From assembly GCF_035046485.1 (NCBI RefSeq), contig NC_085137.1:45687155-45751154 (forward strand): a stretch of DNA of 64,000 bases, read 5' to 3'. Shown in pieces: positions 22,711 to 34,333 of the stretch. The stretch comes from Aedes albopictus. Its lineage: Eukaryota > Arthropoda > Insecta > Diptera > Culicidae. The notes beneath the pieces were generated by a model. That model was not told the origin of the DNA. It worked only from the letters and a program-made list of their open reading frames with translations, and ran no database searches. The position numbers and the translations under genes were made by a program. Within the stretch, counting starts at the first letter, position 1. Each line of letters opens with the position of its first letter.

Positions 22711-23020
22711 ACAGAGTAAATGGCGAGCCGAACAACAGCTAGTTGAGTTGGCCCCCCTTCCCCATCCAGGAGCTTGAGTTCAACGGGTAGTCTAAGTACT
22801 AGCCAGGACCCGAGCCTTCAGGGGAGAGTGAATAAATTAAGGCGGTAGCTGGTGGAACGCTTACTATTAGAGTGTACTCATGTACGGTCCCCCCTTCTCG
22901 AAGTCATCCCTAACGGGCGTACCGCGAAGGTAAGGAAGAGAGAGAATGAGTTCGATCCCCACATCACCCGAGGAATCACCTTTTGGGTATCTGTTGCAGA
23001 TTTTCTCATTCTATAAAAAA
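22711..23020 (+). other. LINE 3' untranslated region
   Basis: GC-richer sequence after the zinc knuckle, ending in an A-rich stretch (ctataaaaaaag) near 23020. It is consistent with the 3'UTR and tail of the same LINE. Confidence 0.55.
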
Positions 23021-23029
23021 AGGAGTTTC

Positions 23030-23460
23030 TGAATTGGTTACTTCAGAAGTTCAGATAAAATGGTACTTTATAAGCTAAGCAGCTTGTTCGAGGTTGCTCA
23101 TTAGCCTTCTAAGCAGTTTCATATTTAAGTAATTTTGGAACTAGAAAGTTCACATAAGCACGAGCCTTCTAAGCAGCTTCTGACAGAACTTTGACAAAAT
23201 TCATGCAGAAACAAAAATGTGTTTTTCAGAATCAGAACCCCACACTGTTGGTGGTGGGTTTGTGATCCATGTCTGGAAATTGCTTCTGATAATTATTTTC
23301 ACACATGTCGCTGCTATGTAAGATTTGAACTGGATCCTCCTGCGTGATAGCCTGCCGACTTACCGCTGCGCTGCTGAAGACACGTGACAAAGTCAAGCTA
23401 ACTTCACTACTGCACAAATGTGCAAAACTAGCTGCCGACAGAAAATCGATTCAAGTGAGA
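23030..23460. repeat. Relic related to the 23747-23916 palindrome, then spacer
   Basis: 23030-23200 has the words cttcagaagttcagataaaa, gccttctaagcagcttctga and ggaactagaaagttc. These resemble the arms of the palindrome at 23747-23916, so this is probably a diverged copy. The remainder has no feature. Confidence 0.4.
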
Positions 23461-23489
23461 CTTGACCTGCTTTTCACTCAATCGCAACC

Positions 23490-23560
23490 GTAGTACTATG
23501 GTAGAGCGTAGGGTTCTCACGCAGCGACTATCGGTTCGAATCCTATGGGCGGCATTTTTT
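23490..23560 (+). repeat. tRNA-like sequence
   Basis: A box tggtagagcg and B box ggttcgaatcc are correctly ordered and followed by a T run (a pol III terminator). Acceptor-stem pairing is not convincing. It is a tRNA relic or SINE head. Confidence 0.5.
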
Positions 23561-23746
23561 TTTTGCTTAAGCCTAGTATTCATTGATTTGATAAATTCAT
23601 ATTTGTTTTTTATTCGTGTATGCTTAAACAGTTGTTTTCTGTAAAAGAAATAAATTTAATCTTCATTGAAACACAATGCTACTGAACTGAACTTCTATGA
23701 ACTTGAAAGTTCCGACAAAGTTCCGAGTAGCACCTTAAGCAGCTTT

Positions 23747-23916
23747 AAAGTTCCGCGAAGTTCAGATGAAGTTCCGAATGGAACTTTCTGGCTGCTTAAG
23801 AGGCTAACAATGAGCCTTGTCGGAACTTGTGATCGAAGTTCCAGCAAGGCTCATCGTTAGCCTCTTAAGCAGCCAGAAAGTTCCATTTGGAACTTTATCT
23901 GAACTTCGCGGAACTT
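23747..23916. mobile_element. Palindromic MITE (aagttccgcgaag arms)
   Basis: Left arm aagttccgcgaagttcagat through gctaacaatgagcctt; right arm its complement, aaggctcatcgttagcctct through cttcgcggaactt. About 70 bp per arm with a 27-base centre. The outer sequence (to about 23955, ggttacttggg) may be the true end. Confidence 0.75.
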
Positions 23917-23984
23917 GAAAGTGCATTTTGTCATGGGAAGCGGAACTTTTGGTTACTTGGGTTCTCCAAACGTTCCTTCAAGAT

Positions 23985-24170
23985 GTTTTTTGGGAATTCG
24001 TTTAGGAGTTCATCCTCTAGGGAAATCCTCTAGGTGTACCTACAGGAATGCCTGTACGAGTTCCTCCTGGAATTACTTTAAGAGTTTATTCGGAAAATCC
24101 TTTAAAAGTTCCACCAGGAATTTCCTCTAGAATTTTTTCCGGGAATTTCTTTAGGAAGTCATTCAGGATT
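23985..24170. repeat. Degenerate GGAATTCC quasi-satellite
   Basis: Units such as gggaattcgtttaggagttc and aggaatttcctctagaat, like 18580-19655. Confidence 0.55.
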
Positions 24171-24174
24171 AATT

Positions 24175-24540
24175 TTTGCGCAGCTGATTAATGATTCACC
24201 ATAACAATTATATCAAGAGGCGCCCGAGCCTTCCAAATAAACGAATAAGTAAAAAAAAAAACAATTATATCAACAAATAAAAAAAAAACATGTGAAAATA
24301 AAAAAATATATATATAACTAAACCATAACTTTAAACATGTTATTGTATCTTCAACATGCTGTGTTACCAAAAAAATAAAACCCTAACTACGATTTCATGA
24401 ATGTTCACGCTTGTGGAATTTTGATCTTCATACTCCCACAAATTCCCACTATGCAACAACGGGAGCCCCTATCAGGCTTTAGTCCAACCGTAAATCCAGA
24501 GCTTCTCCGCACGGTTAGGGGTTGAAGACACCGCACCGGG
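24175..24540. other. AT-rich spacer
   Basis: Poly-A and AT-rich runs; no gene. Confidence 0.4.
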
Positions 24541-24599
24541 GCACGCGTGCACGCTCGCCCGCGCACCCAATCTAAACCACTCGACGAAAACCACTCGCC

Positions 24600-25140
24600 G
24601 CCAATCGGCAAAAGAAATAAAACATTGCGCGATCGGATCGCGCCGATTCAGTACCAAGTGCTAACTCGCTGGAAGAAGGTCGTTTGCGCGATCCGCCAAG
24701 TGGTTTGTTTGGTGAAGGTGTGTATGAGAGATACGCACTCAGCTCGGTGTGCTTATTGCTGCATCCAAACAGGAGGAACAACGCCGCCGATATTTTCGTA
24801 CCTAGTCGTCGCCGTGAGTGTCCGATTGATCAGAGTAAGGTGTGTAAAGCGAAGGCGCCGACCACCGATACGACACCCCGTCGTCGTTTGCCGGCGTATG
24901 GCTGCGTTCTTTACCTTAGTGATCGTATAGTGTGTTTGGGTTGGGAGAGCGGGCGTTCGGCTCTCGGAGTTTATGCGCGATCAAGTGCACGCTGCATTGC
25001 TAGTATGAAGGGTGCTAGATCAGAAGCCCCGTGAAACAACCAGAAACTAGTCGTCGCGGTGCATTCCTCTGACTTGAAGGGGTTTGATTGTGTTTCTTTT
25101 GTTGGGGATCGAGGGGTCTCACTATGTTTAAACCGTGGAA
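24600..25140 (+). promoter_or_regulatory. Candidate core promoter and 5'UTR-like block
   Basis: GC-richer sequence with no relation to the repeats around it. An initiator-like TCAGTA at 24647-24652 is followed about 29 bases on by ggtcgt, which fits the insect downstream promoter element (off by one base). No TATA box. Beyond it lie splice-donor-like gtgagt (about 24815) and gtaagg (about 24835). The long frame 24684-25034 has an odd composition and is more likely UTR than protein. Direction and existence of a transcript are inferred. Confidence 0.3.
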
Positions 25141-25584
25141 TTAATATGGACTGATTGCAATAAAACACGATAAAAGACCTTATCGGGGTGTCGACGATTA
25201 GTGATCGTAGGGATGCAGTACTGAACGAGTGTGATCACTAGTGAGGCCAGATATTCCACTTGAAAATCCTTCGATGGTAATTATGCATTTTTCAAACCAA
25301 ATCGTATAGATCATTGTGAACATCCAAATTCCCTGCAGATGTTGTCAACGAAACCATGGATTCATTGAACTATCCCTATAGAATTTATCAAAGATCTGGC
25401 ATCGCTGCGTGATCACCCTTCGGTTTCCATGAGTGCGCGACACCCAACAACGGGGTAGTGCAGCTTTGTTGTGTGTCTTCGGTGGTTCGCGGTTGAGCAT
25501 CCGACGGCGACGGCATCGGCGACGTCCACTCGCAAGCACTAGGCCTTCAGTAGCACACTTTCGAGGTGCAAACCTGTGATCGTC

Positions 25585-26022
25585 GTCGTCAGTTTAGCAT
25601 TCGCGGTTCGCGAGCGCTCGTTGCGTTTTCTTGTGTAGTGATCGATTGGATCGGTGTGTTTTATTGGAAGTTCGTATTGAGGGGTTGGATTAACATTTTC
25701 GAAATTTGGTTTAGCGCTGCCGCGATTTCCACGTGGGGCTAACGGTTGTAGGGTGAACTGAACATGCGTGTGAAGGACGTGATTTGAATTTGAGTAGGGT
25801 TGTGGGTGATTCAGACTATCGGCAGCAGAAGCGTTGAAGCCTATTGCTGCTGCCTTATGATTAAGTGCTAGTGAAAGTGGACCAATACTGAGAATACTTC
25901 GGAACGATTTCCAGTGGTGCATGAGAAGAAATGAAAGTGCGCGGTGGTGGATGACTGTTGCGTCGTTGGTGATCGAGTTGGACCAAAGGTGATCGCAGCC
26001 AGTGCGTGGTGCAGTTAGCACC
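25585..26022 (+). promoter_or_regulatory. Candidate initiator and non-coding 5' exon
   Basis: Begins at gtcgtcagtttagc (initiator-like TCAGTT near 25590) followed by a GC-rich cgcgagcgctcgttgcg. The next 400 bases are rich in gtg, gtgaaag and gtgatcg words, a texture common in insect 5' untranslated exons. It ends at cacctag/gtatga near 26021, a fair 5' splice site. No conserved protein is seen. This is a hypothesis from composition and signals only. Confidence 0.3.
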
Positions 26023-26222
26023 TAGGTATGAATTCCGTTGGGGTTGGCAGAGCTGTTGTGAAACAGGGAGTTTGCCAATGGCCCCGAAGACTTCAAATTT
26101 ACTGTAGCCATCAAATTTTGCGGAAAAGTAAACAAGGCGAAAATGTTGTGGTAATATTTGTTTGGTTGTTCGATGGATGGATTTCCGAGAAGCTCATCGT
26201 CGCTACAGCTTGCGAAGGTCGT

Positions 26223-26363
26223 CCGATGCTGATGTTTCCGCCACCAGTACTGGCTGGTACTGGTAACTCTCTCGGTACGACCGTTTCAAATGTTCTCCGC
26301 AACGATGAGACGAGTACCAATGGGGTCAGCTCGCCAGGAACGTGTTTTCCGTTTGTTCTGTAG
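26223..26363 (+). CDS. Short unrecognised frame
   Basis: An ATG-initiated frame of normal composition (MLMFPPPVLAGTGNSLG, VSNVLRNDETSTNGVSSPGT) closes at 26363. A gtgcag/gtgtgag splice donor lies just after it (about 26372). It is part of a longer open frame from 26028. No domain is recognised. It could be a coding exon of the transcript suggested at 25585, or chance. Confidence 0.2.
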   Translation, partial: PMLMFPPPVLAGTGNSLGTTVSNVLRNDETSTNGVSSPGTCFPFVL

Positions 26364-26399
26364 CCGGTTTCTGTGCAGGTGTGAGACGATATCTGAATC

Positions 26400-27225
26400 T
26401 GATTAAGCTACTGTGTTTGCATGACTTATTTGGAACCACCAACGTCCGTAGCCGTCAAGCCGAATTACATCGAGGATCCAATCATTCTTGATCACCGCCT
26501 AATCGAGTTCCAATTTTCATGATGTGATGATTTGGCAAATTACGGCCAGCCTTGCTACATCCTGACTGACCGATTGAAATCGACTTGACTCGGCAGGTTT
26601 CCTTATGCATAGAGCTTACGAGCTGCACGCCTCTAGAACGTTCAATCGAAACCACTTTAGCGTTTTCCAAATGCCTCGCTCTCGGGCGGTAGCAATAATG
26701 GGAGCTTGTGTTATCATATGGTGAGCCAGAACAGTTTTTTTTTCTTGCAGTGGAGCAAATGCGTTGAAGAAGGCACGACGTATTGCCTTAACTACATAAG
26801 TGGATATATTTATAAATCTTTTAAGTAAGCTTTTTTCATGGCTGATGACTTTGTAAAAATATAAATCTTTGAAGCAATCAGGCCCGTGCACAGAAGTGGC
26901 GCCAAGGGAGGGTTTTTTTTCCCAATTTCGGCAAAAGGTGGAGGGGCGCCTAGTGTGAAGCAATTATTAAAACCATTATTTTAGAACACCGTAGGGGCGG
27001 ATTTTCACAAATCGATTTCAATGGTCGAAACAACAGTTTTTGCACAGATCTCGTTTTGTATATCTTATCTTTTTAGTACATTGACAAAAACTTAAAATGT
27101 ATGCATTAAATGACAATAAACAGGCTTTCGAAACATAAGCACCTGTAAGATTCTCCAGAAATGTCTTGTATGATTCTCTCATTTTTCCTTATAATATCCC
27201 GAAGATTAGAGTTTCTGTTGGAAAC
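26400..27225. other. Intergenic DNA
   Basis: Non-repetitive to about 26870. At 26881 caggcccgtgcac resembles a hAT-type terminus but no matching other end was found. The rest is AT-rich with no feature. Confidence 0.35.
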
Positions 27226-27229
27226 TGTT

Positions 27230-27415
27230 TTTGTTTTTTTTTATCTGTATTGACGAGATTTTTAGGCCTAGGCTAATTCATTTCGGGACCCACGCTTTAC
27301 TTCCTTTCCGAAGGAAATAACGCATATTTTGTGAGTGTGTCGGGAGTGGGATTCGATTTCAGGTCCTCGGCTTGATAGTCACATGCTTTGACCTTCACAC
27401 CAGGTCCACTCCACA
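27230..27415 (-). mobile_element. tRNA-derived SINE, reverse orientation
   Basis: The reverse complement starts gtggagtggacctggtgtga and carries the B box aaatcgaatcc, the ttccttcggaaagg word and gaattagcctaggcct. It ends ctcgtcaatacagat plus an A-rich tail. Same family as 6508-6700, more diverged. Confidence 0.85.
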
Positions 27416-27439
27416 AACAGACACTATTTGATCATGTAA

Positions 27440-28125
27440 TTATTTAATGGATATACCTCTTTCTTATTCCACATTTTGATTATTCAAAAAATTCTTCCTG
27501 TGATATTTCCCTAGGACTTACTCCAAGAACTTCTTTTCCGATTTGCTTCCGTAAATCTGAACATGAATACAGTTTTTAACAATTAAAAAGAAAAATCTCG
27601 AAAAAAAATCAATGGATTTTAGGAAATAACGCCAGAATGTCTTAGAGCTTTTCTAATTGAAAATTTCTTGGAGATATACGACTTACTATTCTTACCGAAA
27701 TACCCACAGAAGTATTTATTGATTCGTAGTTGAAATGTACGATCGCGTTTGCTTAGACGCACCATTCCTAGCTGAAACAACGCTTCCCAGAATGAACCTC
27801 TTCCCTGAAGGCGATTTCGATATTTTAACAAAAAAGGATATGTTTCCTTCTTTACGGAATGAATTTCTTGACAGAATTTATCTGAGATTCTACCTGGTAT
27901 TTCTACACGGATTGCTTATGAGGTTTGTTTTGGAATATCTGTTGGTAATTTCAGGATTTTTTTCTATTCAATCTCTTGGGATTTTTCCAGAACTACTTCT
28001 AGGTTTCTCAAGTGGTTCCTTGTCGGATTCCTCTAGGTTATTTCGCTTGGTAATCTATTGGAATTTAATGAGAACATTTAGAAAAAAAATCTCTGACCTC
28101 TGGGACTTCTTCCGGAATTCCTTCT
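27440..28125. repeat. Strongly decayed quasi-satellite and spacer
   Basis: Occasional tttctcaagtggttcct and ggaatttctt words. Open frames (for example 27735-28133) are rich in L, F and R as expected of this repeat and show no domain. Confidence 0.35.
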
Positions 28126-28129
28126 CGGA

Positions 28130-28800
28130 TTAACCTGAACGTCCTTTCTAAATTTCTCCTGAAGTTTCTACGAGAATTCCTTGAAGGAGAGCCACCAGAA
28201 ACTTTAAAGCAAATTTAGGAACTCATTCTAGGGTTAATCCAAAAGTTTCTCTCAGAAATTCCTCAAGCCTTGCTTTCAAGACTCAATGACATTGTTGAAA
28301 ATGCTTCAGAAGTTCCTCCGATAATTCCTTCAAATTGGAGATGAACCAGCCTCGGGCTGAAAATCTCCCTAATAAAGCTAATAATAATAATTCCTTCAAA
28401 ATTTTATTCGGAAATTTTTCCATTATTTATGAAATTCCTTTTGAAATTTCCTAAGTTATTCATCCAAGAGTTCGTACTGGAGTTTCTCCAGAAATTATCC
28501 AAGGATTCCAAAATATTTGTTTTACAGTTCAAAGTGTTTCTTCTGGAATTCCTCCAGGAAATGCTTCTGGGTCTCGTCCAAGATTTTTTTTTCTTCAGAA
28601 GTGCTTTTTGGAATTTCCGTTTTGGTATGCGCGCAAGAGGTCCTTCTGGAGCTTCTATATTGAATACTTCCAAGAGTTTTCGCTGGATTCTTTCTTTAAC
28701 TGTCTATGGAATTTTGCATGGATCTGTCAGAGTTCTCTCCAAGAATTCTATCCAAACATTTTCCATGAGTTTTTTCTAGTAATCCGCTAGAAATCGCTAC
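28130..28800. repeat. Degenerate GGAATTCC quasi-satellite
   Basis: Units such as ctggaattcctccaggaaat and agaaattcctcaag at a loose 12-15 base spacing. A short SINE/LINE-like tail (gagatgaaccagcctcgggc, ending in taataataat) is embedded at 28338-28395. Confidence 0.6.
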
Positions 28801-29133
28801 TTACGATCCAATCCTCTAGCTACAGTGGTGCTCAGGCTGAAGGATACCGCGGGCCAAATTTACAGTTCGACATCGACCGGCGGGCCGCATAGAATATCGA
28901 TAAACAAAAACAACAAAAAGAACCATTTTACAACACATTTATTGAAAATCTAAACCGTTCAGAACTTGTGTAAGGGTCAAACTTACTTCATGTAGTTTTT
29001 ATTTTTCGTTAAGTAACAAAAATTGACTAATAACTGTGGTTCTACAATATATTTTTTGCAATTCCTCATCGTAATAGGCTGTTTTACCTCACGCAAATCT
29101 GACAGGAAAAGGCCTACTTTCCCACACCAAATT

Positions 29134-29199
29134 AACAGTGCTGTAATGGTTCATTACATCACTGATTTGCGTTGCGTAATGAACCATTACAGCACTGTT
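29134..29199. repeat. Hairpin, arms of about 24 bp
   Basis: aacagtgctgtaatggttca faces tgaaccattacagcactgtt with a loop of about 18 bases. Confidence 0.8.
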
Positions 29200-29398
29200 T
29201 TCAGTTTTGATCAACTTATTGATGCTTTCTGGACGCAGTTTTGAAAAATTGTGACAACTGCACAGTATAACCTGCTATGATCAGATTTTCTTAAACATAA
29301 CTATGATCATCAGTGTGCAGTTTGATGCGAAAGTTTTGTTTAAAACTATCCTCATGCGGTAATTTATGAACTTGCAAAAAACGTTGTACGCAACTCGG

Positions 29399-29500
29399 TG
29401 CAAAATGACGATTTTTACAGCACTCGTCGTAATTATCCAACTCGGCAAGCCTCGTTGGATAAATGTACGACTCGTGCTGTAAAAATCGTCATTCTGCACC
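29399..29500. mobile_element. Miniature palindrome with atccaac core
   Basis: Arms tgcaaaatgacgatttttac ... and its complement ending gtaaaaatcgtcattctgca. Core attatccaactcggcaagcc / ctcgttggataaat. The same core is in the transposase intron at 44229-44262. Confidence 0.75.
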
Positions 29501-29649
29501 TTGTTGTGTAAACTACTATAGCAGAACTTTAAGTTTTTTTTCGTATTTTAAGAAAAACAAAACACAATTTAGATTCACAGGCTTGCTTTAGAAAAATGTT
29601 TTAGTTCCAAATTAAAATTTAAACAAACAATTTAGAAGTCGCCCCTAGA

Positions 29650-30400
29650 TTGCCTTGAAGCCACTTCAGAAATTTCTCATACAACTTTTATATGAATTTC
29701 TTCTGAATCGCTCCAAAAATGCTGGATCTTCTTCTGAACTTTATTCTGGAGTTGGTCCAGAAGATTTTCAAGCAATGTCTTTATCGGCTTATCTTGAAAT
29801 TGCTTATTCAGAAAATTTTCTGGAGTTTCTTTTAGTATTTCTAGAATTTCATAGGAACGCCTCTAAGAACTTTTCTTGGATTTACATTTGGAGTTGCTCT
29901 GAAGTTACTTCACGAATTTTTCATGAATCTTATCCAAGTATTTCTTCAAGAATAGCTTCCGGATTTTTCCTGAAGCTTCTCTAGAAATTTTCCTGAAGTT
30001 TCTCGAAGATTCCATAAGTGCATAAGTCTCTTCTAGAGTTGCAGCTAAAGATTTTTTATTAAAGTCTTTTAAAAATATCTTGAAATTTCCTATGAACTTC
30101 AACATAAACCAGAATGTTTCATAAATATTTCCCAAAGTGCCTCCAGGAATGCTGCTATCGAAATGTATCCTAAAGATGCTCCGGATTATTTCGGCTTGAG
30201 ATTCTTTACAATTATTTTTGTCAGTTTCTTAAAAATTATCTTTAAAAGTTGCTTCAAAATTAATGTTCAGATTTTCCTCAGGCGTTGCTGCAATTGATCC
30301 TGGAATCTTGTTTGTAGTTTTCAGAATATATTTTGCTGCTCCAGGAATTTCTTCTAAAGTTGTTTGAGATATTTCAGCTACAGTGGCACCGTGGCACCAG
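29650..30400. repeat. Degenerate quasi-satellite inside the hAT-like element
   Basis: Words such as cttcagaaatttctc, cctgaagcttctc and tccaggaatgctgc at loose spacing. More diverged than the flanking arrays. Confidence 0.5.
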
Positions 30401-30417
30401 AACTATTTTTTTCGTGA

Positions 30418-30486
30418 CTGGTTTTGTGGCTTAGCTATACGACGCCGGAATATTTCGGAGTCGTGAGTTCGAAACTTACCGGAACA
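30418..30486 (+). repeat. tRNA-like sequence
   Basis: A box tggcttagctat and B box agttcgaaact in tRNA-like order. Confidence 0.4.
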
Positions 30487-30704
30487 GATTGTTCTTTTTG
30501 TATTTTTAAACATTTGATTTGTGTTTAACACAAACTCAGCTAAACTTTTTGTTCGATTTCTTAGAAAACTAAACGAGTTATTCCAAAACATCGTCCAAAA
30601 ATTTTTGTACGTCGAAAAGTATTCCGCGGGCCGCACCTCAAGGCTTGGAGGGCCGCATGCGGCCCGCGGGCCGCAGGATGAGCACCACTGCTCTAGCAGC
30701 TCCT

Positions 30705-31665
30705 TTTAGCAATCCTCCTGGAGTTGCATTTGCGAACCCTCCAGGTGTACCTTTTGGAAATCCTTCAGCAGTTTCTTTTGGAAATCCTCCAAAAGTTCCT
30801 TCTGCCAGCTCTCCTGTTGTTCTTTTTGAACGGTTTCCTGAAATTGTCTCCGGAAATCCTTCATGAATTCTTTCTGAAAATCTTTCGAGAATTCTTTATG
30901 GGAATCGTGCAGAAGTTCTGTTTTGGGAATCTTAAAGGAATATTTTTTTCTAGAAATCCTCCTCTTAGAATCATCCAGGATGTCTTGCCAGGATTCCTGA
31001 AGAAACCGCTTAACCTGATTCCTGGATCCCAGAATCAGCTCATACAGGAATCCTTAGAAGAGTGTCTGAAGTATTTTCTGGAGAAATCCCCAGCAGAAAT
31101 CTATATAGGAATCTCGAGAAATCCACAGAAGGCATCCTTCTTGGAGGATTCCTCAGCAGCGATTTTTGAAGAAATCCAAGATTTCAGGTGCAAATTTAAG
31201 GACTGGATTCCAGGATGGAATAACTGGATTGAATTTGTGTAGGAATCTCCAGAAGGAAGTCCCAAAAGAAATGCACAAATGAAATTCCTGGATAAATTCG
31301 AAGCAAGAATTCTCGAAGGAATCACCAGATGACATTCCTGAAGTAATCCAAAGATGGAATTCATGGGAAAATATCTAGAAGGAGCATCAGTGAAGGAATA
31401 GGCACAAAAAAGTCTAGATAAAGAAAAAAATGGCTCGATCATGTTGGTGTTTTTTTTTCAAGCTATGGAGAGTCGAGTCCCACCTTCAATGATTTTATAT
31501 GTCCCACTTACTATTGATTTATTATGTCCCAAATGTTCTTAAAAAATCATAAAGTGCAGAAATTCCTTCAGGGATTCTTTTGAAAATGTCTCCGAGTATT
31601 AACCCTGGAATTCCTTTACGAATTGCTTCAGAAATTCCTCCAGGGATCGCTTCGTGATGGGATTC
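30705..31665. repeat. Degenerate GGAATTCC quasi-satellite
   Basis: aatcctccaggtgta, ggaaatccttcagc and gaaggaatcaccag units. The wording changes orientation near 31200 (gattcc... to ...ggaatc). A simple array interruption lies at 31440-31550. The frame 30724-31242 is rich in P, L and F from the repeat. Confidence 0.55.
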
Positions 31666-31895
31666 GTGACAAGCGCTGATAGCGCGTGGTAACTGGTTGT
31701 GCTGTGTTTTTCCAACGATTGTTCTGTACGAGCAGAATACAGAGGATAGGAAAGGCAACGTTTTTATCTTTCAAAAAATGGTCAGCAAGATGTAACTTTT
31801 TGAAAGGTACATCTAATATTCTTAAATTTTTACTGAAAGTTGGTCTAATAGTTGCCTATTTTTAGTTAAAATTTGGGAAATATCTGATTATTATT
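31666..31895. other. Spacer
   Basis: No feature recognised. Confidence 0.4.
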
Positions 31896-31896
31896 A

Positions 31897-32092
31897 CGGG
31901 CTTGGTGGTCTAGTGGCTACCGCTTCTGATTCATATGCAGAAGGTCCTGGGTTCAATTGTTGGCCCTTCCCTTTCTTTCTGCATTGTACCTTTCTATCCA
32001 CTTTCTCTATACTATCCTCTCTTATATATATACAACTCATAGCCATTGCTAGAACCATAAATGGATGAAAAGCCGTTTCCTTTCCTTCCAAC
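31897..32092 (+). mobile_element. tRNA-derived SINE, second family
   Basis: Starts cgggcttggtggtctagtgg (A box tctagtggct), B box gggttcaatt about 45 bases later, then a pyrimidine-rich body and an end aaatggatgaaaagccg. It differs from the SINE at 6508 and is probably another high-copy mosquito SINE; the name is not certain. Confidence 0.6.
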
Positions 32093-33205
32093 TTTTACAG
32101 TACCATGTCAACCTATCAGATAAGCCCAAGCAACACGATTTGTTTCAAAACCAGTAACAGCAACCTTATTGTCATTTATTCACTGTTCGTATTATAGACG
32201 ATAGAATACATTTGCTTCTTCTTGGAAGTCCAAAAAGCGCAGATTCTGAATCGTTATACAACTTGAATGAGAGGGAATGATAAAAAAATGGAAAAAAAGA
32301 TTTTATGCAGACTCGAACCATGGACACAAAAAGTATTAACGAAACACCTTACATACTACACCAAACGCTCTATGAGAGAAATGCTGCTCAATACACCATA
32401 AAAGCTGCTAATGTACCCTATTACTTCATAGCACCTTTTTTGACACAAATTAGAAAACTGTCAAAATGAAAAGACGCGCAAATTTTTCGTAACAAATTTG
32501 GAACATAATCTGAACAAACAAACCCGGATTAGATGTTGCATGACTGTAACATAGCACATTTAATGCAAACTGACTGTTTTATCACTTGTGAGGAATATGT
32601 AAGCTCCGCCTCCACGGATCGGTGTCAAACACGAGGTATTTGGTGATTTCTATGAAACAAAGCCGAAATTTTGTATTCGGAGTTTAAATGCAACTCAATT
32701 GTTAAGATGGTGCTGCTCGGGACGCCTACAAGTTATGCAATCAAGCGAATTGTGCCGTTCTAGCTTCATAGTACATAATAATCGCACTATGCTCACACCT
32801 TACGCCTGGCATCCACGCATCAATGTGTGAACCCTGTGCCATCCATATCCCACCAACACTCCGACATCCGCATGAGTTTGTGCAGACGCAGAGGTCTGAT
32901 GTGGGTACAAACGATTGCAAACATCTTTTCCTTCCTCTTCCGCACATAGACCTGCAACCTGACGTGGCAGGTGCCATTGTCGCCTAAAAATCGAAGATCA
33001 CCAACGCTCACACACTGAAGATGTCTGCTCGTCCCCGGCAGATAATCTCATTGGTTTCTTGTGTTAGTGTAGCTGGTCTGGCGATACTGGAGTAGCATAT
33101 ACGGGCGGTCAATCAAGCTCAAGCTCTGAAACGAAACCATAGAATATGGTATATGAAAAAATTGTGCTCACCATGAATATCAATTACCAATAAAAAATCA
33201 ATTAC
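32093..33205. other. Intergenic DNA
   Basis: A cccaagcaacac word at 32125 resembles the terminus of the MITEs at 12674 and 48021, without a visible partner. The rest is non-repetitive; no gene. Confidence 0.4.
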
Positions 33206-33210
33206 CAAAA

Positions 33211-33291
33211 ACAGATGCTGGCTCTCTCGGTCTAGGGTCAACCAAAACTAGCCGTTTAGATTGACTCTAGACCGAGAAAGCGAACATCTGT
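33211..33291. repeat. Hairpin, arms of about 31 bp
   Basis: acagatgctggctctctcgg tctagggtcaa faces ttgactctagaccgagaaag cgaacatctgt with a 19-base centre. Likely a very small MITE. Confidence 0.75.
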
Positions 33292-33299
33292 ACACTATC

Positions 33300-34230
33300 A
33301 GTATTCCGGTCGAAAATCATCTAAAACTGAAAGAAATTTCACAAAACTTTTAGACTCTAGAATGTCCTTCAGAAATTTATCCAAGAACTCCTTTAGAAAG
33401 TTTTGCACGGATAGCTTCATTAGAAAATACTTCAAGAACTTCTTTAAAATAATCTTGCATAAATTGTTCCAAAAATTCATCTACGATATTCTTCAGATTT
33501 TTTTCATTGAAATAGAAAAATCTCAATTTTTCAAAGCATTCATCTAGAAAACCTTCCATGAACTTTCTCAAAAATACATGGACTTTACGGATACATTGGG
33601 AATCAGAAATTTAGAACTCCTTCAAAATTTTCTCAGAAGCTTTTTAAAGAATTTTCGCCAAGTATTGCTTTGGAATTCTACAAGAGATGATAAAGGAAAT
33701 TCCCAAGATTTCTTCACATTTCTTTGGATATTCCTCCAGGACATTTCTCTTACATAAATTGCTTTAAGGCTTTCTTGGGAAAGTCTCAGAAAACTCTCCA
33801 AGGATTCCTTCACAATTTGTGCCACAGATTTTTTATAGATTTTTGTAAGGATTTTTTTTTCCAAAAATACCTTAAGAAATTTTATTAGGTCTTCCACCAG
33901 GGGTTTCCAAGTGTTTATTCATGCGTTCCTCCTGGAATTTCTTCATAAAATCCAGAAAATTCTTAAAATAGTCCTGTTTTTTTCAGAAACTCTTTCAGGA
34001 ATTCATTTAAAATTTTCTTCAGATATTTTTTTAAATTCGTTCGGAAATTTATTTAGTGATATTTTCGGAAATATCTGTAGAGACTTCTTCAATATTCCTG
34101 GAATTATTTCAGAAATTTCTGCAAGTTGTTCCATGGATTCTTTCTAAAAGTGTTCCAGCAGTTCCTTCAGGAATAGCTCAAGCGGTTCCTTCAGATATTC
34201 CTCCAGGAATTCATCAGTATATTTCAAAAT
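33300..34230. repeat. Degenerate GGAATTCC quasi-satellite, AT-rich form
   Basis: Words such as ttccttcaggaatagctc and cctccaggaattcatc, heavily AT-drifted. Frames here are K, F and L-rich and carry no domain. Confidence 0.55.
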
Positions 34231-34333
34231 GATTTTATTCACATAGGGATGTACCAGTGAAAGATCGATGAAATCGGGGAACTTTGAATGACTAGCTTTG
34301 ATTTTATCATGGCAGCACTGGAAATAATTCGGT

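Larger units (their letters stand above)
28823..30690. mobile_element. hAT-like element of about 1.9 kb
   Basis: Ends cagtggtgctcaggctg and ggatgagcaccactg are inverted. It is flanked by ctctagct (28814-28821) and ctctagca (30691-30698), an 8-bp duplication with one mismatch, as expected of hAT. Sub-terminal cgggccgc words occur near both ends. No transposase is seen. The interior includes two hairpins (29134-29199, 29399-29500), a tRNA-like segment (30418-30486) and its own stretch of degenerate satellite (29650-30400). Confidence 0.7.

Noticed and set aside
26881..26965. hAT element starting caggcccgtgcac
   Set aside because: No matching inverted end or 8-bp duplication was found.
32125..32140. 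Further cccaagcaac MITE at 32.1 kb
   Set aside because: Only one terminus is visible; no complementary end nearby.
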